Below are positions 26,612-35,818 of a stretch of 64,000 nt of DNA, one piece after another. Positions within the stretch are counted from its first letter, which is position 1. Each line of letters begins with the position of its first letter. The DNA is taken from contig NZ_JAAOLY010000003.1 of NCBI RefSeq assembly GCF_011601275.1, positions 310,001 through 374,000 on the forward strand, read 5' to 3'. Below the pieces are notes generated by a model. That model did not search any database and was not told the origin of the DNA. It saw only the letters and a list, made by a program, of their open reading frames with translations. The position numbers and the translations under genes were made by a program. The stretch comes from Janthinobacterium lividum. Its GTDB lineage: Bacteria > Pseudomonadota > Gammaproteobacteria > Burkholderiales > Burkholderiaceae_D.

Positions 26612-27501
26612 TGGCGCGCCTGGCAAGGTTCTGGCACGGCGCGCTGGCGCGGATGTGCCGGGCGCCGGCGCGCAGCCGGGAGTTGCAGGGGCGCCTGGAC
26701 AGGGCCATCGTCGACGGCGAATTCTGCTTTCACTACCAGGGCAAGTTCGATACGGCGCAGTTGCGCCTGGTCGGCCTGGAAGCGCTGCTGCGCTGGAACC
26801 ATCCGCGCCACGGCCTCGTCTATCCGAACGAATTCATCGGCCTGGCCGAGCGGACGAATGCCATTGCCGCGCTGGGCAACTGGGGCATCGACGCCGCTTG
26901 CCGCCAGCTGGCGCAGTGGCGCGCGGCGGGGCTGCCCGTGGTGCCGGTCGCCGTGAACGTCTCGGCGCGCCAGCTGTGCCAGCCGCAGTTGCCAGACTTT
27001 GTGCTGGGCTGCCTGCGGCGCCACGCCATACCTGCCGGCCTGCTGGAGCTGGAAGTGACGGAAAGCTGCTGCATCGACGACATGGCGCAGGCGACGCAGG
27101 TATTGCGCCAGCTGCGCGCACTGGGCCTGGCCATTTCGCTCGACGATTACGGCACCGGCCATTCGGGCTTGAGCCATGTCAGGATGCTGCCGATTCATAC
27201 CATCAAGATCGACCGCTGCTTCATCCACGACGTGGCCAGCGGTGGCCGCGACGCCGTCATCGTCGCCTCGACCCTTGCCTTGGCGCGGAGCCTGGGCTTG
27301 CAGGCGCTGGCCGAGGGCGTGGAAAACGGTGAACAGCTGGCGCAGCTGCGGCGGCTCGGCTGCCCCCAGGTACAGGGCTTTTATCTGCACCGCCCGGCGC
27401 CCGCGGCCGACGTGGCCGCGCTGCTGGCCGCGGGCGCGCCGGCCGGCCCTGTAACAGTGCCGAAACATGGCGCCATGCGGCATGGCGCGGATGCTCAGTA
27501 G
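26611..27501 (+). CDS. EAL-domain cyclic-di-GMP phosphodiesterase
   Basis: A 296-residue stand-alone EAL domain. All expected catalytic positions are present: the literal EAL in LVGLEALLRW, VNVSARQL (Asn), ELEVTES (Glu), SLDDYGTGHSG (Asp pair), HTIKIDRCF (Lys), LAEGVEN (Glu) and QVQGFYLH (Gln), so it should hydrolyse c-di-GMP. The GTG start at 26611 shares its G with the TAG stop of the chemoreceptor (TAGTG); upstream in-frame sequence lies inside that gene and is not coding. It links chemoreception to c-di-GMP turnover. Confidence 0.9.
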   Translation: MARLARFWHGALARMCRAPARSRELQGRLDRAIVDGEFCFHYQGKFDTAQLRLVGLEALLRWNHPRHGLVYPNEFIGLAERTNAIAALGNWGIDAACRQLAQWRAAGLPVVPVAVNVSARQLCQPQLPDFVLGCLRRHAIPAGLLELEVTESCCIDDMAQATQVLRQLRALGLAISLDDYGTGHSGLSHVRMLPIHTIKIDRCFIHDVASGGRDAVIVASTLALARSLGLQALAEGVENGEQLAQLRRLGCPQVQGFYLHRPAPAADVAALLAAGAPAGPVTVPKHGAMRHGADAQ

Positions 27502-27552
27502 AATATGGCCACTGCAAGCCGCGTGCTTTAACACCTACTCCCCCACGCAAGA

Positions 27553-30330
27553 ATGATAAACAGTCCTGCCCCGGCCTATGTCTTCGGCCCGTTTCGCCTT
27601 TTGCCGCTGGAGCGCGTGCTGTTCGAGGGCGAACGCGCGCTGCGCCTGGGCAGCAGGGCCATGGACTTGCTGCTGGCCCTGCTGGAGCGCGCCGGCGACA
27701 TCGTCGACAAGCACGAACTGGTGGCCATCGTCTGGCCCAACGCCGTGGTCGACGACGCGACCTTGCGCGTGCACCTGGCGGCCCTGCGCAAGGCGCTTGG
27801 CGACGGCCGCGATGGCCAGCGCTACATCACCACCATTCCCGGGCGCGGCTACGGCTTCCTGGCGCCGCTGGCGCACACGGGCCGGCCGGCGCCCGGTGCG
27901 GCGGGCGCCGAGCCACGGCACAACCTGCCCGTCATGCTGACGCGCATGCTGGGCCGCGCCGAGGTGCTGCAAACGATGGCCAACCAGCTGCTGCAATTGC
28001 GCCTGCTGTGCATTGCCGGTCCGGGCGGCATCGGCAAGACCACCCTGGCCGTCGGCCTGGCCACGCGCGTGCTGCGCCGCTATGCCGACGGCGTGTGTTT
28101 CGTCGACCTGTCGCCGCTGGACGAGGCCCGCCTGGTGCCGCTGGCGCTGGCCACGGCGCTGGGCGTGGCCAGCGCGGCCGACGACGCCATGCCGGTCTTG
28201 CTGGCCTACCTGCGCCCGCGCCACATGCTGATCGTGCTCGATAACTGCGAACACGTGATCGGCGCGGCCGCCACGCTGGCCGACGCCTTGCTCAAGGGCG
28301 CGCCGCTGCTGCACGTGCTGGCCACCAGCCGGGAGCCGCTGCGCCTCACCAGCGAGCAGTTGCAGCGCCTGCCCACGCTGGAATTGCCGCCGGCCGATGC
28401 CGTGCCCGATGCGGCGGCAGCCCGCCATTTCTCTGCGGTGCAGCTGTTTTGCGAACGCTGCGCGGCCGTCGACGATGCTTTCGTGCTGGCCGACGCCGAC
28501 GTGCCCGTCGTCGTCGATATCTGCCGGCGGCTCGATGGCATCCCGCTGGCGCTGGAGCTGGCGGCCGGGCGCATCGGCCATTTCGGCTTGCACGAATTGC
28601 GCCGCCAGCTCGATGACCGCTTTCGCCTGCTTACGCGGGGCGCGCGCAACATGCCCTTGCGCCACCAGACCCTGCGTGCCACCCTTGACTGGAGCTATGG
28701 CCTGCTCGACGCGCAAGAGCGCCAGGTACTGCAGGCGCTGAGCGTGTTCAGGAGCCGCTTCCGCCTCGAGTCGGCCAGCGCCGTGGCCGGATGCGATGTG
28801 TTCGACACCGTGGCCGACCTGGCGGCCAAGTCCCTCGTCAGCATCGAGTTTTGTCGCCAGCACGTGTATTACCGGTTGCTCGACACCACGCGCGCCTATG
28901 CTGGCGCGCAGCTGTCGGCGGGCGGGGACGCGGGCGCCGTGCTGCTGCGCCATGCACGCCATTGCCTGGGCTTGGCCGGACGCATCGGCGCCGACTGGGC
29001 GAGCATGCCGCCGGCCCACTGGAACGCGCGCTATGGCCGCCACGTCGATGACCTGCGGGCCGCCATCGACTGGGCCTTCGGCGAGGAGGGCGACGTGGCG
29101 CTGGGCGTGGCCCTGACCCTGGCCGCGCAAACCCTGTTTTACCAGCTGTCGCTGATGGACGAGTACCGCGTGCGCGTCGAGCGGGCGCTTGAGCGCATGG
29201 CCGCGCATGCGCTGGACGACCCGGACAGCGAGATGCGGCTGCATGCCTCGCAGGCGCACCTGCTGCTGCATACGCAGGGCATCACCGGCACCATGCTGCG
29301 TTCGTTCCAGCGCGGTTATGCGTTGGCGATGCGCACGGACGATGACGGTCGCCGATTTGAGGCGATTTGCGGCATGTGGATATGCTGCCTGAAGCTGGCC
29401 GATTTCCAGCGCGCCGACAGTTATGTCACCGAGCTTGCCGTCCTGTGCGACGCGCGCGACGATACGCCGATGCGGCTGGTGCTGACGCGCATGCGTTCGG
29501 TCGGCGAGTATGTGCAGGGACGCTACGCGCAGTCGGCGGCGCTGGCGCGCATGGTGCTCGCGCATCCCGAGGGCGAATGCCAGCTTGGCTTCAACAATGT
29601 CTTGCTGGCCGACCACCAGGTTTGCCTGCGCGGCACGCTGGCGCGCTGCCTGTGGACGCAGGGCCGCCCCGACGACGCCCTGGCCCTGATGCGCGAGGCG
29701 GTGGCGGTGGGGTTCGAGCACAATGGCGTCACGCTGTGCGTGGCGCTGGCCATCAATGCCATTCCCGTCGCCTTGTGGTGCGGGCAGCGGGAACTGGCGC
29801 ATGCGTGGACTTGCCTGCTGTGCGAGCATGCGACCCGCTATGGCTTGCTGTACTGGAGCGCCTGGGGCGCAGCCTACCAGCGCCTGCTTGATGCGGACGA
29901 GGCGCTGACACAGTTTCCCTGGCCTTCGGTGCGTAGCTGGCCGATACAGGTTGACTTGATGGCCACCCTGCACGACGCTGCCGCCGATAGCCAGGCGCTG
30001 CGGCGCGCACGCATGGGCCAGGCGCCATGGAGCGCGCCGGAAGTGCTGCGCCGCGACGCGCACTACCGTTGGCGCGCGCTGGCGCAAGAAGATGTCACCG
30101 GGCTGGACGCGGTGCGGGTACAGCTGGAAGAAGCGCTGCAGCTGGCCAGGGAGCAGCAGGCGCCGGGCTGGGAACTGCGCTGCGCCACCAGCCTGGCGGC
30201 CGTGCTGCAGGCGCAAGGCCGCCGCGCCGCGGCGCATGCGGTGCTGGCCCCCGTCCATGCGGGCTACCGGCAGGGGCGCGGCACGGCGGACGTGATGGCG
30301 GCGGCGGCTTTGCTGGCGCAGCTGGCTTGA
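27553..30330 (+). CDS. large winged-helix / NTPase / repeat transcriptional regulator (AfsR/STAND-like)
   Basis: A 925-residue regulator. Residues about 8-105 form an OmpR/PhoB-type winged helix (HELVAIVWPNAVVDDATLRVHLAALRKAL, then ITTIPGRGYGFLAPL). A STAND-type ATPase follows, with Walker A AGPGGIGKTTLA near 155, Walker B LIVLDNCEHVI and an RxP-like TSREPLR sensor region. The C-terminal half is helical repeats. Such proteins are signal-dependent ATP switches controlling nearby or secondary-metabolism genes; the inducer is unknown. It lies 51 nt after the EAL gene and converges on the lipase operon. Confidence 0.85.
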   Translation: MINSPAPAYVFGPFRLLPLERVLFEGERALRLGSRAMDLLLALLERAGDIVDKHELVAIVWPNAVVDDATLRVHLAALRKALGDGRDGQRYITTIPGRGYGFLAPLAHTGRPAPGAAGAEPRHNLPVMLTRMLGRAEVLQTMANQLLQLRLLCIAGPGGIGKTTLAVGLATRVLRRYADGVCFVDLSPLDEARLVPLALATALGVASAADDAMPVLLAYLRPRHMLIVLDNCEHVIGAAATLADALLKGAPLLHVLATSREPLRLTSEQLQRLPTLELPPADAVPDAAAARHFSAVQLFCERCAAVDDAFVLADADVPVVVDICRRLDGIPLALELAAGRIGHFGLHELRRQLDDRFRLLTRGARNMPLRHQTLRATLDWSYGLLDAQERQVLQALSVFRSRFRLESASAVAGCDVFDTVADLAAKSLVSIEFCRQHVYYRLLDTTRAYAGAQLSAGGDAGAVLLRHARHCLGLAGRIGADWASMPPAHWNARYGRHVDDLRAAIDWAFGEEGDVALGVALTLAAQTLFYQLSLMDEYRVRVERALERMAAHALDDPDSEMRLHASQAHLLLHTQGITGTMLRSFQRGYALAMRTDDDGRRFEAICGMWICCLKLADFQRADSYVTELAVLCDARDDTPMRLVLTRMRSVGEYVQGRYAQSAALARMVLAHPEGECQLGFNNVLLADHQVCLRGTLARCLWTQGRPDDALALMREAVAVGFEHNGVTLCVALAINAIPVALWCGQRELAHAWTCLLCEHATRYGLLYWSAWGAAYQRLLDADEALTQFPWPSVRSWPIQVDLMATLHDAAADSQALRRARMGQAPWSAPEVLRRDAHYRWRALAQEDVTGLDAVRVQLEEALQLAREQQAPGWELRCATSLAAVLQAQGRRAAAHAVLAPVHAGYRQGRGTADVMAAAALLAQLA

Positions 30331-30333
30331 TCG

Positions 30334-31245
30334 TTATTCGTAGGCGCCCAGCCGGCGCTGCTCGTCCGGCGTGAAACTGGCGTCGCGCAGCTGCCGCAGG
30401 GCCGCCGCATCCTGCGCGCCGCCGGGCAGGGCGGCTTTCTGTGCCTGATACGCGATGATGCGCTGCTGCCATTGCGATTCTTCGCGGTCCAGTTCCGCCA
30501 GGCGCGCCGCCGCCGCCGGCGTGAAGGTGCTGGCGCGCAGGCGGTAGACTTCATTGTCGCCGCCGCCCTGTGCCCGCAAGCTCTTGACGGAGGCGTCCAG
30601 CTGCGCCACCTGCAGCGGCGCATCGCGCGCGGCGCGCTGGGCGGGCGTCATCTTTTGGTCCAGCGCCATCAGTTGCGCCTGGCGCTGCGCCTCATCGAGC
30701 GTGGTGTCGCCGAGGATGGCCATGCGCGCCACGGCGTCGTCGTCATACGCGTCGCTGGCGCCGAACAGGCCCGCGCTTTCCTCGGGCGTAAAGTAATTGC
30801 CGCGCAAGGCGCGCATGGCTTGCAGGCGCGCGCGCGCCGCCAGGGCCGCATCGGCTTGCGCCGGCAAGGCCTGCTCGGCCCCGGCCAGCGCCTGCTTGTA
30901 GGCCAGATACGCGCCCAGCAGGCGCTTGGCTTCGCGGGCGGGGACGGGCGCCAGGCGCCGGTCCAGTTCCACCTCGATCTGGCTGCGGATAGCGGCCAGC
31001 GGCTTTTCGCCGAGGCCCGCCAGGTAGTAGTCGAACAGGTGGCCCAGTTCCGCGTCGACCACCAGCTTGTCGCCGGCGGCCACCGTCACGTTGCCGTCGG
31101 GCCGCGTGCCTTCCATCGAGCGCACGAACGCGAACAGGTCCGGTTCCGCCTTTTCCTGCGGCGGGGCGGGCGGCTCGCCCGGGCGCAGCGCCAGGTACAG
31201 GGCCAGGACTGCCAGGCTGCCGCCGATGATCCATTTCGCGTGCAT
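30334..31245 (-). CDS. lifO: lipase-specific foldase (lipase chaperone Lif)
   Basis: A 303-residue membrane-anchored foldase. An N-terminal helix (WIIGGSLAVLALYLAL) is followed by a Pro-rich linker, then the helical Lif domain with LFDYYLAGLGEK. The family's RxxFDY signature is altered: the Arg position is Gly here. It folds the lipase in the periplasm before type II secretion. The ATG at 31245 has AAGGAG 7 nt upstream; a longer frame upstream overlaps the lipase gene and is rejected. It directly follows the lipase gene (10-nt gap), the standard lipA-lif order. Confidence 0.9.
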   Translation of the reverse strand: MHAKWIIGGSLAVLALYLALRPGEPPAPPQEKAEPDLFAFVRSMEGTRPDGNVTVAAGDKLVVDAELGHLFDYYLAGLGEKPLAAIRSQIEVELDRRLAPVPAREAKRLLGAYLAYKQALAGAEQALPAQADAALAARARLQAMRALRGNYFTPEESAGLFGASDAYDDDAVARMAILGDTTLDEAQRQAQLMALDQKMTPAQRAARDAPLQVAQLDASVKSLRAQGGGDNEVYRLRASTFTPAAAARLAELDREESQWQQRIIAYQAQKAALPGGAQDAAALRQLRDASFTPDEQRRLGAYE

Positions 31246-31255
31246 GCGCTTCTCC

Positions 31256-32492
<1,237 letters not shown>

Positions 32493-33215
32493 ATGCACTT
32501 GTCGACCCATTTTAATTTTGAACAGTTTCAGCAGATGACGCCTTTAAATGGCGAAAACATCTGGGAATATATTCTTGACCGCCACGCGAAACGTATCGGC
32601 GTCAAGCGCCGCAAACCGGCGCTGGAAAATCTTGAACGCATCTTCGTCGCCACCTTCCGCCTGGCCAATGACGTGGGCTTCCGCGCCATGAGCTTGCGCG
32701 ACCTGTGCCGCGAGACGGGGCTGTCGATGGGAGGCCTGTATGGCTACATCACCAGCAAGGATCAACTGGCCGAAATGATCGAGGACGTGGTGCGCCACGC
32801 CACGCAAGCCTTGCCGCTGCTGTTTGCCGACGTGAAGTCGCCGCTGGACCGCCTGGAGGCGATGATACGCTCGTCGATCTACCTGTCCGAAGTGCTGCAG
32901 CCGTGGTTTTATTTCGTCTTCATGGATTCGCGCGTGCTGCAGGTCGAGCAGCGCAGCATGGCGAAGAATTCGGAACTGTATGTGCAGACCCTGATCGCCG
33001 CCACCATCGCCGAAATCGAACCGAAGCCGCAGGGAGATCCCACCTTGCTTGCCGCGCACTGCCTGGCCCTGTTCCAGGACTGGTACGTGAAACGCTGGAA
33101 GTACCGCGCCGCGAAGGTCAATGTCGACGATTTCGCCGACAGTGTCGTCAGTACGGCGCGCGGGTATCTGAGCATGGTCAAGGCGCCGGAGGCAGGTCGG
33201 ATTAGCGCAGTGTAA
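32493..33215 (+). CDS. TetR-family transcriptional regulator
   Basis: A 240-residue regulator. The helix-turn-helix is near residues 55-95 (GFRAMSLRDLCRETGLSMGG followed by LYGYITSKDQLAEM), preceded by an unusually long N-terminal arm of about 45 residues; the C-terminal ligand domain contains PWFYFVFMDSRVLQVEQ. ATGs at 32493 and 32535 are both possible starts. Divergent from the lipase operon, which it may control. Its last codons (RISAV and the TAA stop) fall inside the left arm-loop of a REP-like palindrome. Confidence 0.85.
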   Translation: MHLSTHFNFEQFQQMTPLNGENIWEYILDRHAKRIGVKRRKPALENLERIFVATFRLANDVGFRAMSLRDLCRETGLSMGGLYGYITSKDQLAEMIEDVVRHATQALPLLFADVKSPLDRLEAMIRSSIYLSEVLQPWFYFVFMDSRVLQVEQRSMAKNSELYVQTLIAATIAEIEPKPQGDPTLLAAHCLALFQDWYVKRWKYRAAKVNVDDFADSVVSTARGYLSMVKAPEAGRISAV

Positions 33216-33271
33216 TCCGACAGGCGTTGACGGCGGTGCTTGTCGGGTTACGCCGTTCCGGCTAACCCGAC
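33196..33271. repeat. REP-like double palindrome
   Basis: Two related inverted repeats: GTCGGATTA/TAATCCGAC (33196-33221) and GTCGGGTTA/TAACCCGAC (33242-33271), differing by one base per arm. The GTCGGNTTA...TAANCCGAC plus CCTAC layout is that of extragenic palindromes dispersed in many proteobacterial genomes. The first copy contains the TetR stop codon. Confidence 0.7.
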
Positions 33272-33278
33272 CTACTGA

Positions 33279-35606
33279 TCAGTTCGTGGTTTCCACCGGC
33301 AGCGTCTCCGGCACGGCCGCCGGATCCGTCGGCGTCTCCATGTCCATATCCAGGGTCCTGATCCCGTTCATGTCGATGAATTCATCGTACAGCCACTCGC
33401 CGTCGACCTGGCTCAGGCCAGCCGGCACGGCGCGCGTGATTTGTGGGCGCGTCGACAGGGCCGTGCGCATGTAGTCGATCCAGATCGGCATGGCCAGGGT
33501 CGCGCCGAATTCGCGTCCGCCCAGGGACTTGGGCTCGTCATAACCCATCCACGCCACGGCCACGATGCCGCCGCTGTAGCCGGCGAACCAGCCGTCGACG
33601 GCGTCGCTGGTGGTGCCCGTCTTGCCGGCGATGTCGCTGCGGCCCAGTTTTTTCGTCGCCGCCGCGCCCGTGCCCGTGCGCGCCACTTCGCGCAGCATGC
33701 TGTCCATCACGAAGGCGTTGCGCGGGTCCAGCGCCAGGGTCTTGTCGTCGTTCGGCGCGGGCGGTTTGGTCTGCATCAGGATGGTGCCCTTGGCGTCGAC
33801 GATGCGGTCGATCAGGTAGGGTTCCACTTGGTGGCCGCCATTGGCGAACAGGGCGTAGGCGCCCGCCATCTGCACGGGAGTGACGGAACCCGTGCCCAGC
33901 GCCATGGTCAGGTTGTTTGGCTGGCGGGCCGGGTCGAAGCCGAATTTTTCCAGGAAGTCGTGCGTGTACGACACGCCCAGCGCGCGCAGGATGCGCACCG
34001 AGGCCACGTTCTTCGATTGCGCCAGCGCATAGCGCATGGTGATGGGGCCGTCGAACTTGAAGTCGTCATTCTGCGGCGCCCACACCTTGCCGCCCGCCTG
34101 CAGTGCCAAAGGCACGTCATTGATCAGGGTGGCCGGCGAAAAGCCTTTTTCCAGCGCCGCCGAATACACGAACGGCTTCATGGCCGAACCGGGCTGGCGC
34201 CATGCCTGCGTGACGTGGTTGAACTTCTGCAGGTTGTAATCGAAACCGCCCACCATGGCGTGGTAGGCGCCCGTGTCCGCGTCGAGCGACACAAACGCGG
34301 CGGCCACCAGCGGCACTTGCGTGATGGCCCAGTTGTCCTTGCCATCCCTGGTGATGCGGATCACGGCGCCCGGGCGCAGCTTGATGCCGGCGCTCGCTTT
34401 GCTTGAGAGCGCAGGAGCGGCAAAGCGCAAGCCGTCGCCCGTGATGGCCTTGGCGTCGCCGTCACCCGTGTCGGCCACCACCTTGCCGCCGGCCACTTCC
34501 GTGACGACGGCGGCGATCAGGCCGTCGCTGTCCGGGCGTTTTTGCAGCGCGGCGTCGATGGCGTCGTCGCGCTGTTCCGGGTCTGCTGGCATGTCGATGA
34601 AGGTTTCCGGGCCGCGGTAGCCGTGGCGCTGGTCGTAGGCGATGACGTTGCGGCGCGTCGACGCGTAGGCCGCGTCCTGGTCGGCTTTCAGGATCGTCGT
34701 GTAGACGCTGATGCCCTTGGTGTAGCTGTCTTCCTTGAATTGCGCGTAGACGGCCTGGCGCGCCAGTTCGGCCACGTATTCGGCGTGCGTATCGAAACCT
34801 TGCTTGCCGCGGCTATTGATATGCAGCGGTTGCGCCAGCGCCTGCTGGTACTGGCCTTCGCTGATGTAATCGAGTTCGCGCATGCGTTTCAAGACCAGTC
34901 GCTGGCGCGCGTGCGCCTTTTTCGGATTGCTGATCGGGTTGTGGCGCGACGGGTTTTGCGGCAGGCCGGCCAGCATGGCCATTTCCGCGATCGACAGTTC
35001 GGACAAGGGCTTGCCGAAGTAGGTCTGCGCCGCGCTGCCGAAGCCAAACGAGCGCTGGCCCAGGTACATCTGGTTCATGTACAGCTCGAGAATCTGCTCT
35101 TTCGACAGGGCCGCCTCGATTTTCAGGGCCAGCATGATTTCATTGAGCTTGCGCGAGGCGACTTTTTCGCGCGTCAGGAAGAAATTGCGCGCCACCTGCA
35201 TGGTGATGGTGGAGCCGCCGCCGTGGCCAAAGCCATGGCGCAGGTTCGACAGCACGGCGCCGCCTGCGCGCACGAAGTCGATGCCGTGGTGCTCGTAGAA
35301 GCGGCCATCCTCGATGGCCAGCAAGGCTTTTTTCATCATTTCCGGCACTTGTGCAATCGGCACGAAGTCGCGGTGTTCTTCGCCGAATTCGCCGATCAGT
35401 ACATTGTCGGCCGTGTACACGCGCAGCGGTATCTTCGGCTGGTAGTCGGTAATGACGCCCAGTTCGGGCAGGCGGGGGCGCACGTACAGGAACAGGTAGG
35501 CGGCCAGCAGCAGGGCAGCGGCCAGCGCGGCGCAGCCGGCGATGATGAAGCCGCGCACGGTGGCGCGGCGGGAAGGCCAGGGAAATCCGGTTCGTTTGGC
35601 AGTCAA
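33279..35606 (-). CDS. mrcA: penicillin-binding protein 1A (bifunctional peptidoglycan synthase)
   Basis: A 775-residue class A PBP. One N-terminal membrane helix (about 18-40), a GT51 glycosyltransferase domain (AIEDGRFYEHHGIDFVRA, GGSTITMQVARNFFLT), an OB-like insertion typical of PBP1A, and the transpeptidase with SAMK (PGSAMKPFVYS), the AQSKN motif (SxN) and KTGTT. It polymerises and crosslinks peptidoglycan. The frame opens with TTG at 35606; a GTG about 50 nt further in (before RGFIIAG) is an alternative. No ATG is available near the start. Confidence 0.93.
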   Translation of the reverse strand: MTAKRTGFPWPSRRATVRGFIIAGCAALAAALLLAAYLFLYVRPRLPELGVITDYQPKIPLRVYTADNVLIGEFGEEHRDFVPIAQVPEMMKKALLAIEDGRFYEHHGIDFVRAGGAVLSNLRHGFGHGGGSTITMQVARNFFLTREKVASRKLNEIMLALKIEAALSKEQILELYMNQMYLGQRSFGFGSAAQTYFGKPLSELSIAEMAMLAGLPQNPSRHNPISNPKKAHARQRLVLKRMRELDYISEGQYQQALAQPLHINSRGKQGFDTHAEYVAELARQAVYAQFKEDSYTKGISVYTTILKADQDAAYASTRRNVIAYDQRHGYRGPETFIDMPADPEQRDDAIDAALQKRPDSDGLIAAVVTEVAGGKVVADTGDGDAKAITGDGLRFAAPALSSKASAGIKLRPGAVIRITRDGKDNWAITQVPLVAAAFVSLDADTGAYHAMVGGFDYNLQKFNHVTQAWRQPGSAMKPFVYSAALEKGFSPATLINDVPLALQAGGKVWAPQNDDFKFDGPITMRYALAQSKNVASVRILRALGVSYTHDFLEKFGFDPARQPNNLTMALGTGSVTPVQMAGAYALFANGGHQVEPYLIDRIVDAKGTILMQTKPPAPNDDKTLALDPRNAFVMDSMLREVARTGTGAAATKKLGRSDIAGKTGTTSDAVDGWFAGYSGGIVAVAWMGYDEPKSLGGREFGATLAMPIWIDYMRTALSTRPQITRAVPAGLSQVDGEWLYDEFIDMNGIRTLDMDMETPTDPAAVPETLPVETTN

Positions 35607-35767
35607 GGCAGTCTCACATGAGCGTGCAGGGCACGGTGGCAGCGATTATAGACCAATGCGCCAGCCGTTCCGGCGCGGGCGGGGCGCCAGGGCCGCCCGC
35701 CGGGACCGGGAGCAAAAAACCTTTTCATCGAAACGCGGCTGTGCGATAGTCTCGGCTTCAAGAAAAT

Positions 35768-35789
35768 AGCCCGGGCGTCAATCCGGGCT
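35768..35789 (+). promoter_or_regulatory. hairpin in the leader of the OPT transporter gene
   Basis: AGCCCGG-GCGTCAAT-CCGGGCT with GTTTATTTTT after it: a 7-bp GC stem plus U-rich tract, ending 29 nt before the ATG. It could be a weak attenuator, or a terminator for upstream transcription. Confidence 0.4.
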
Positions 35790-35818
35790 GTTTATTTTTA
35801 AAAATTAAGGAAATATCC

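Noticed and set aside
27535-30258. 907-codon minus-strand open frame
   Set aside because: Mirror frame of the large regulator, which has clear winged-helix and Walker motifs; the mirror shows none.
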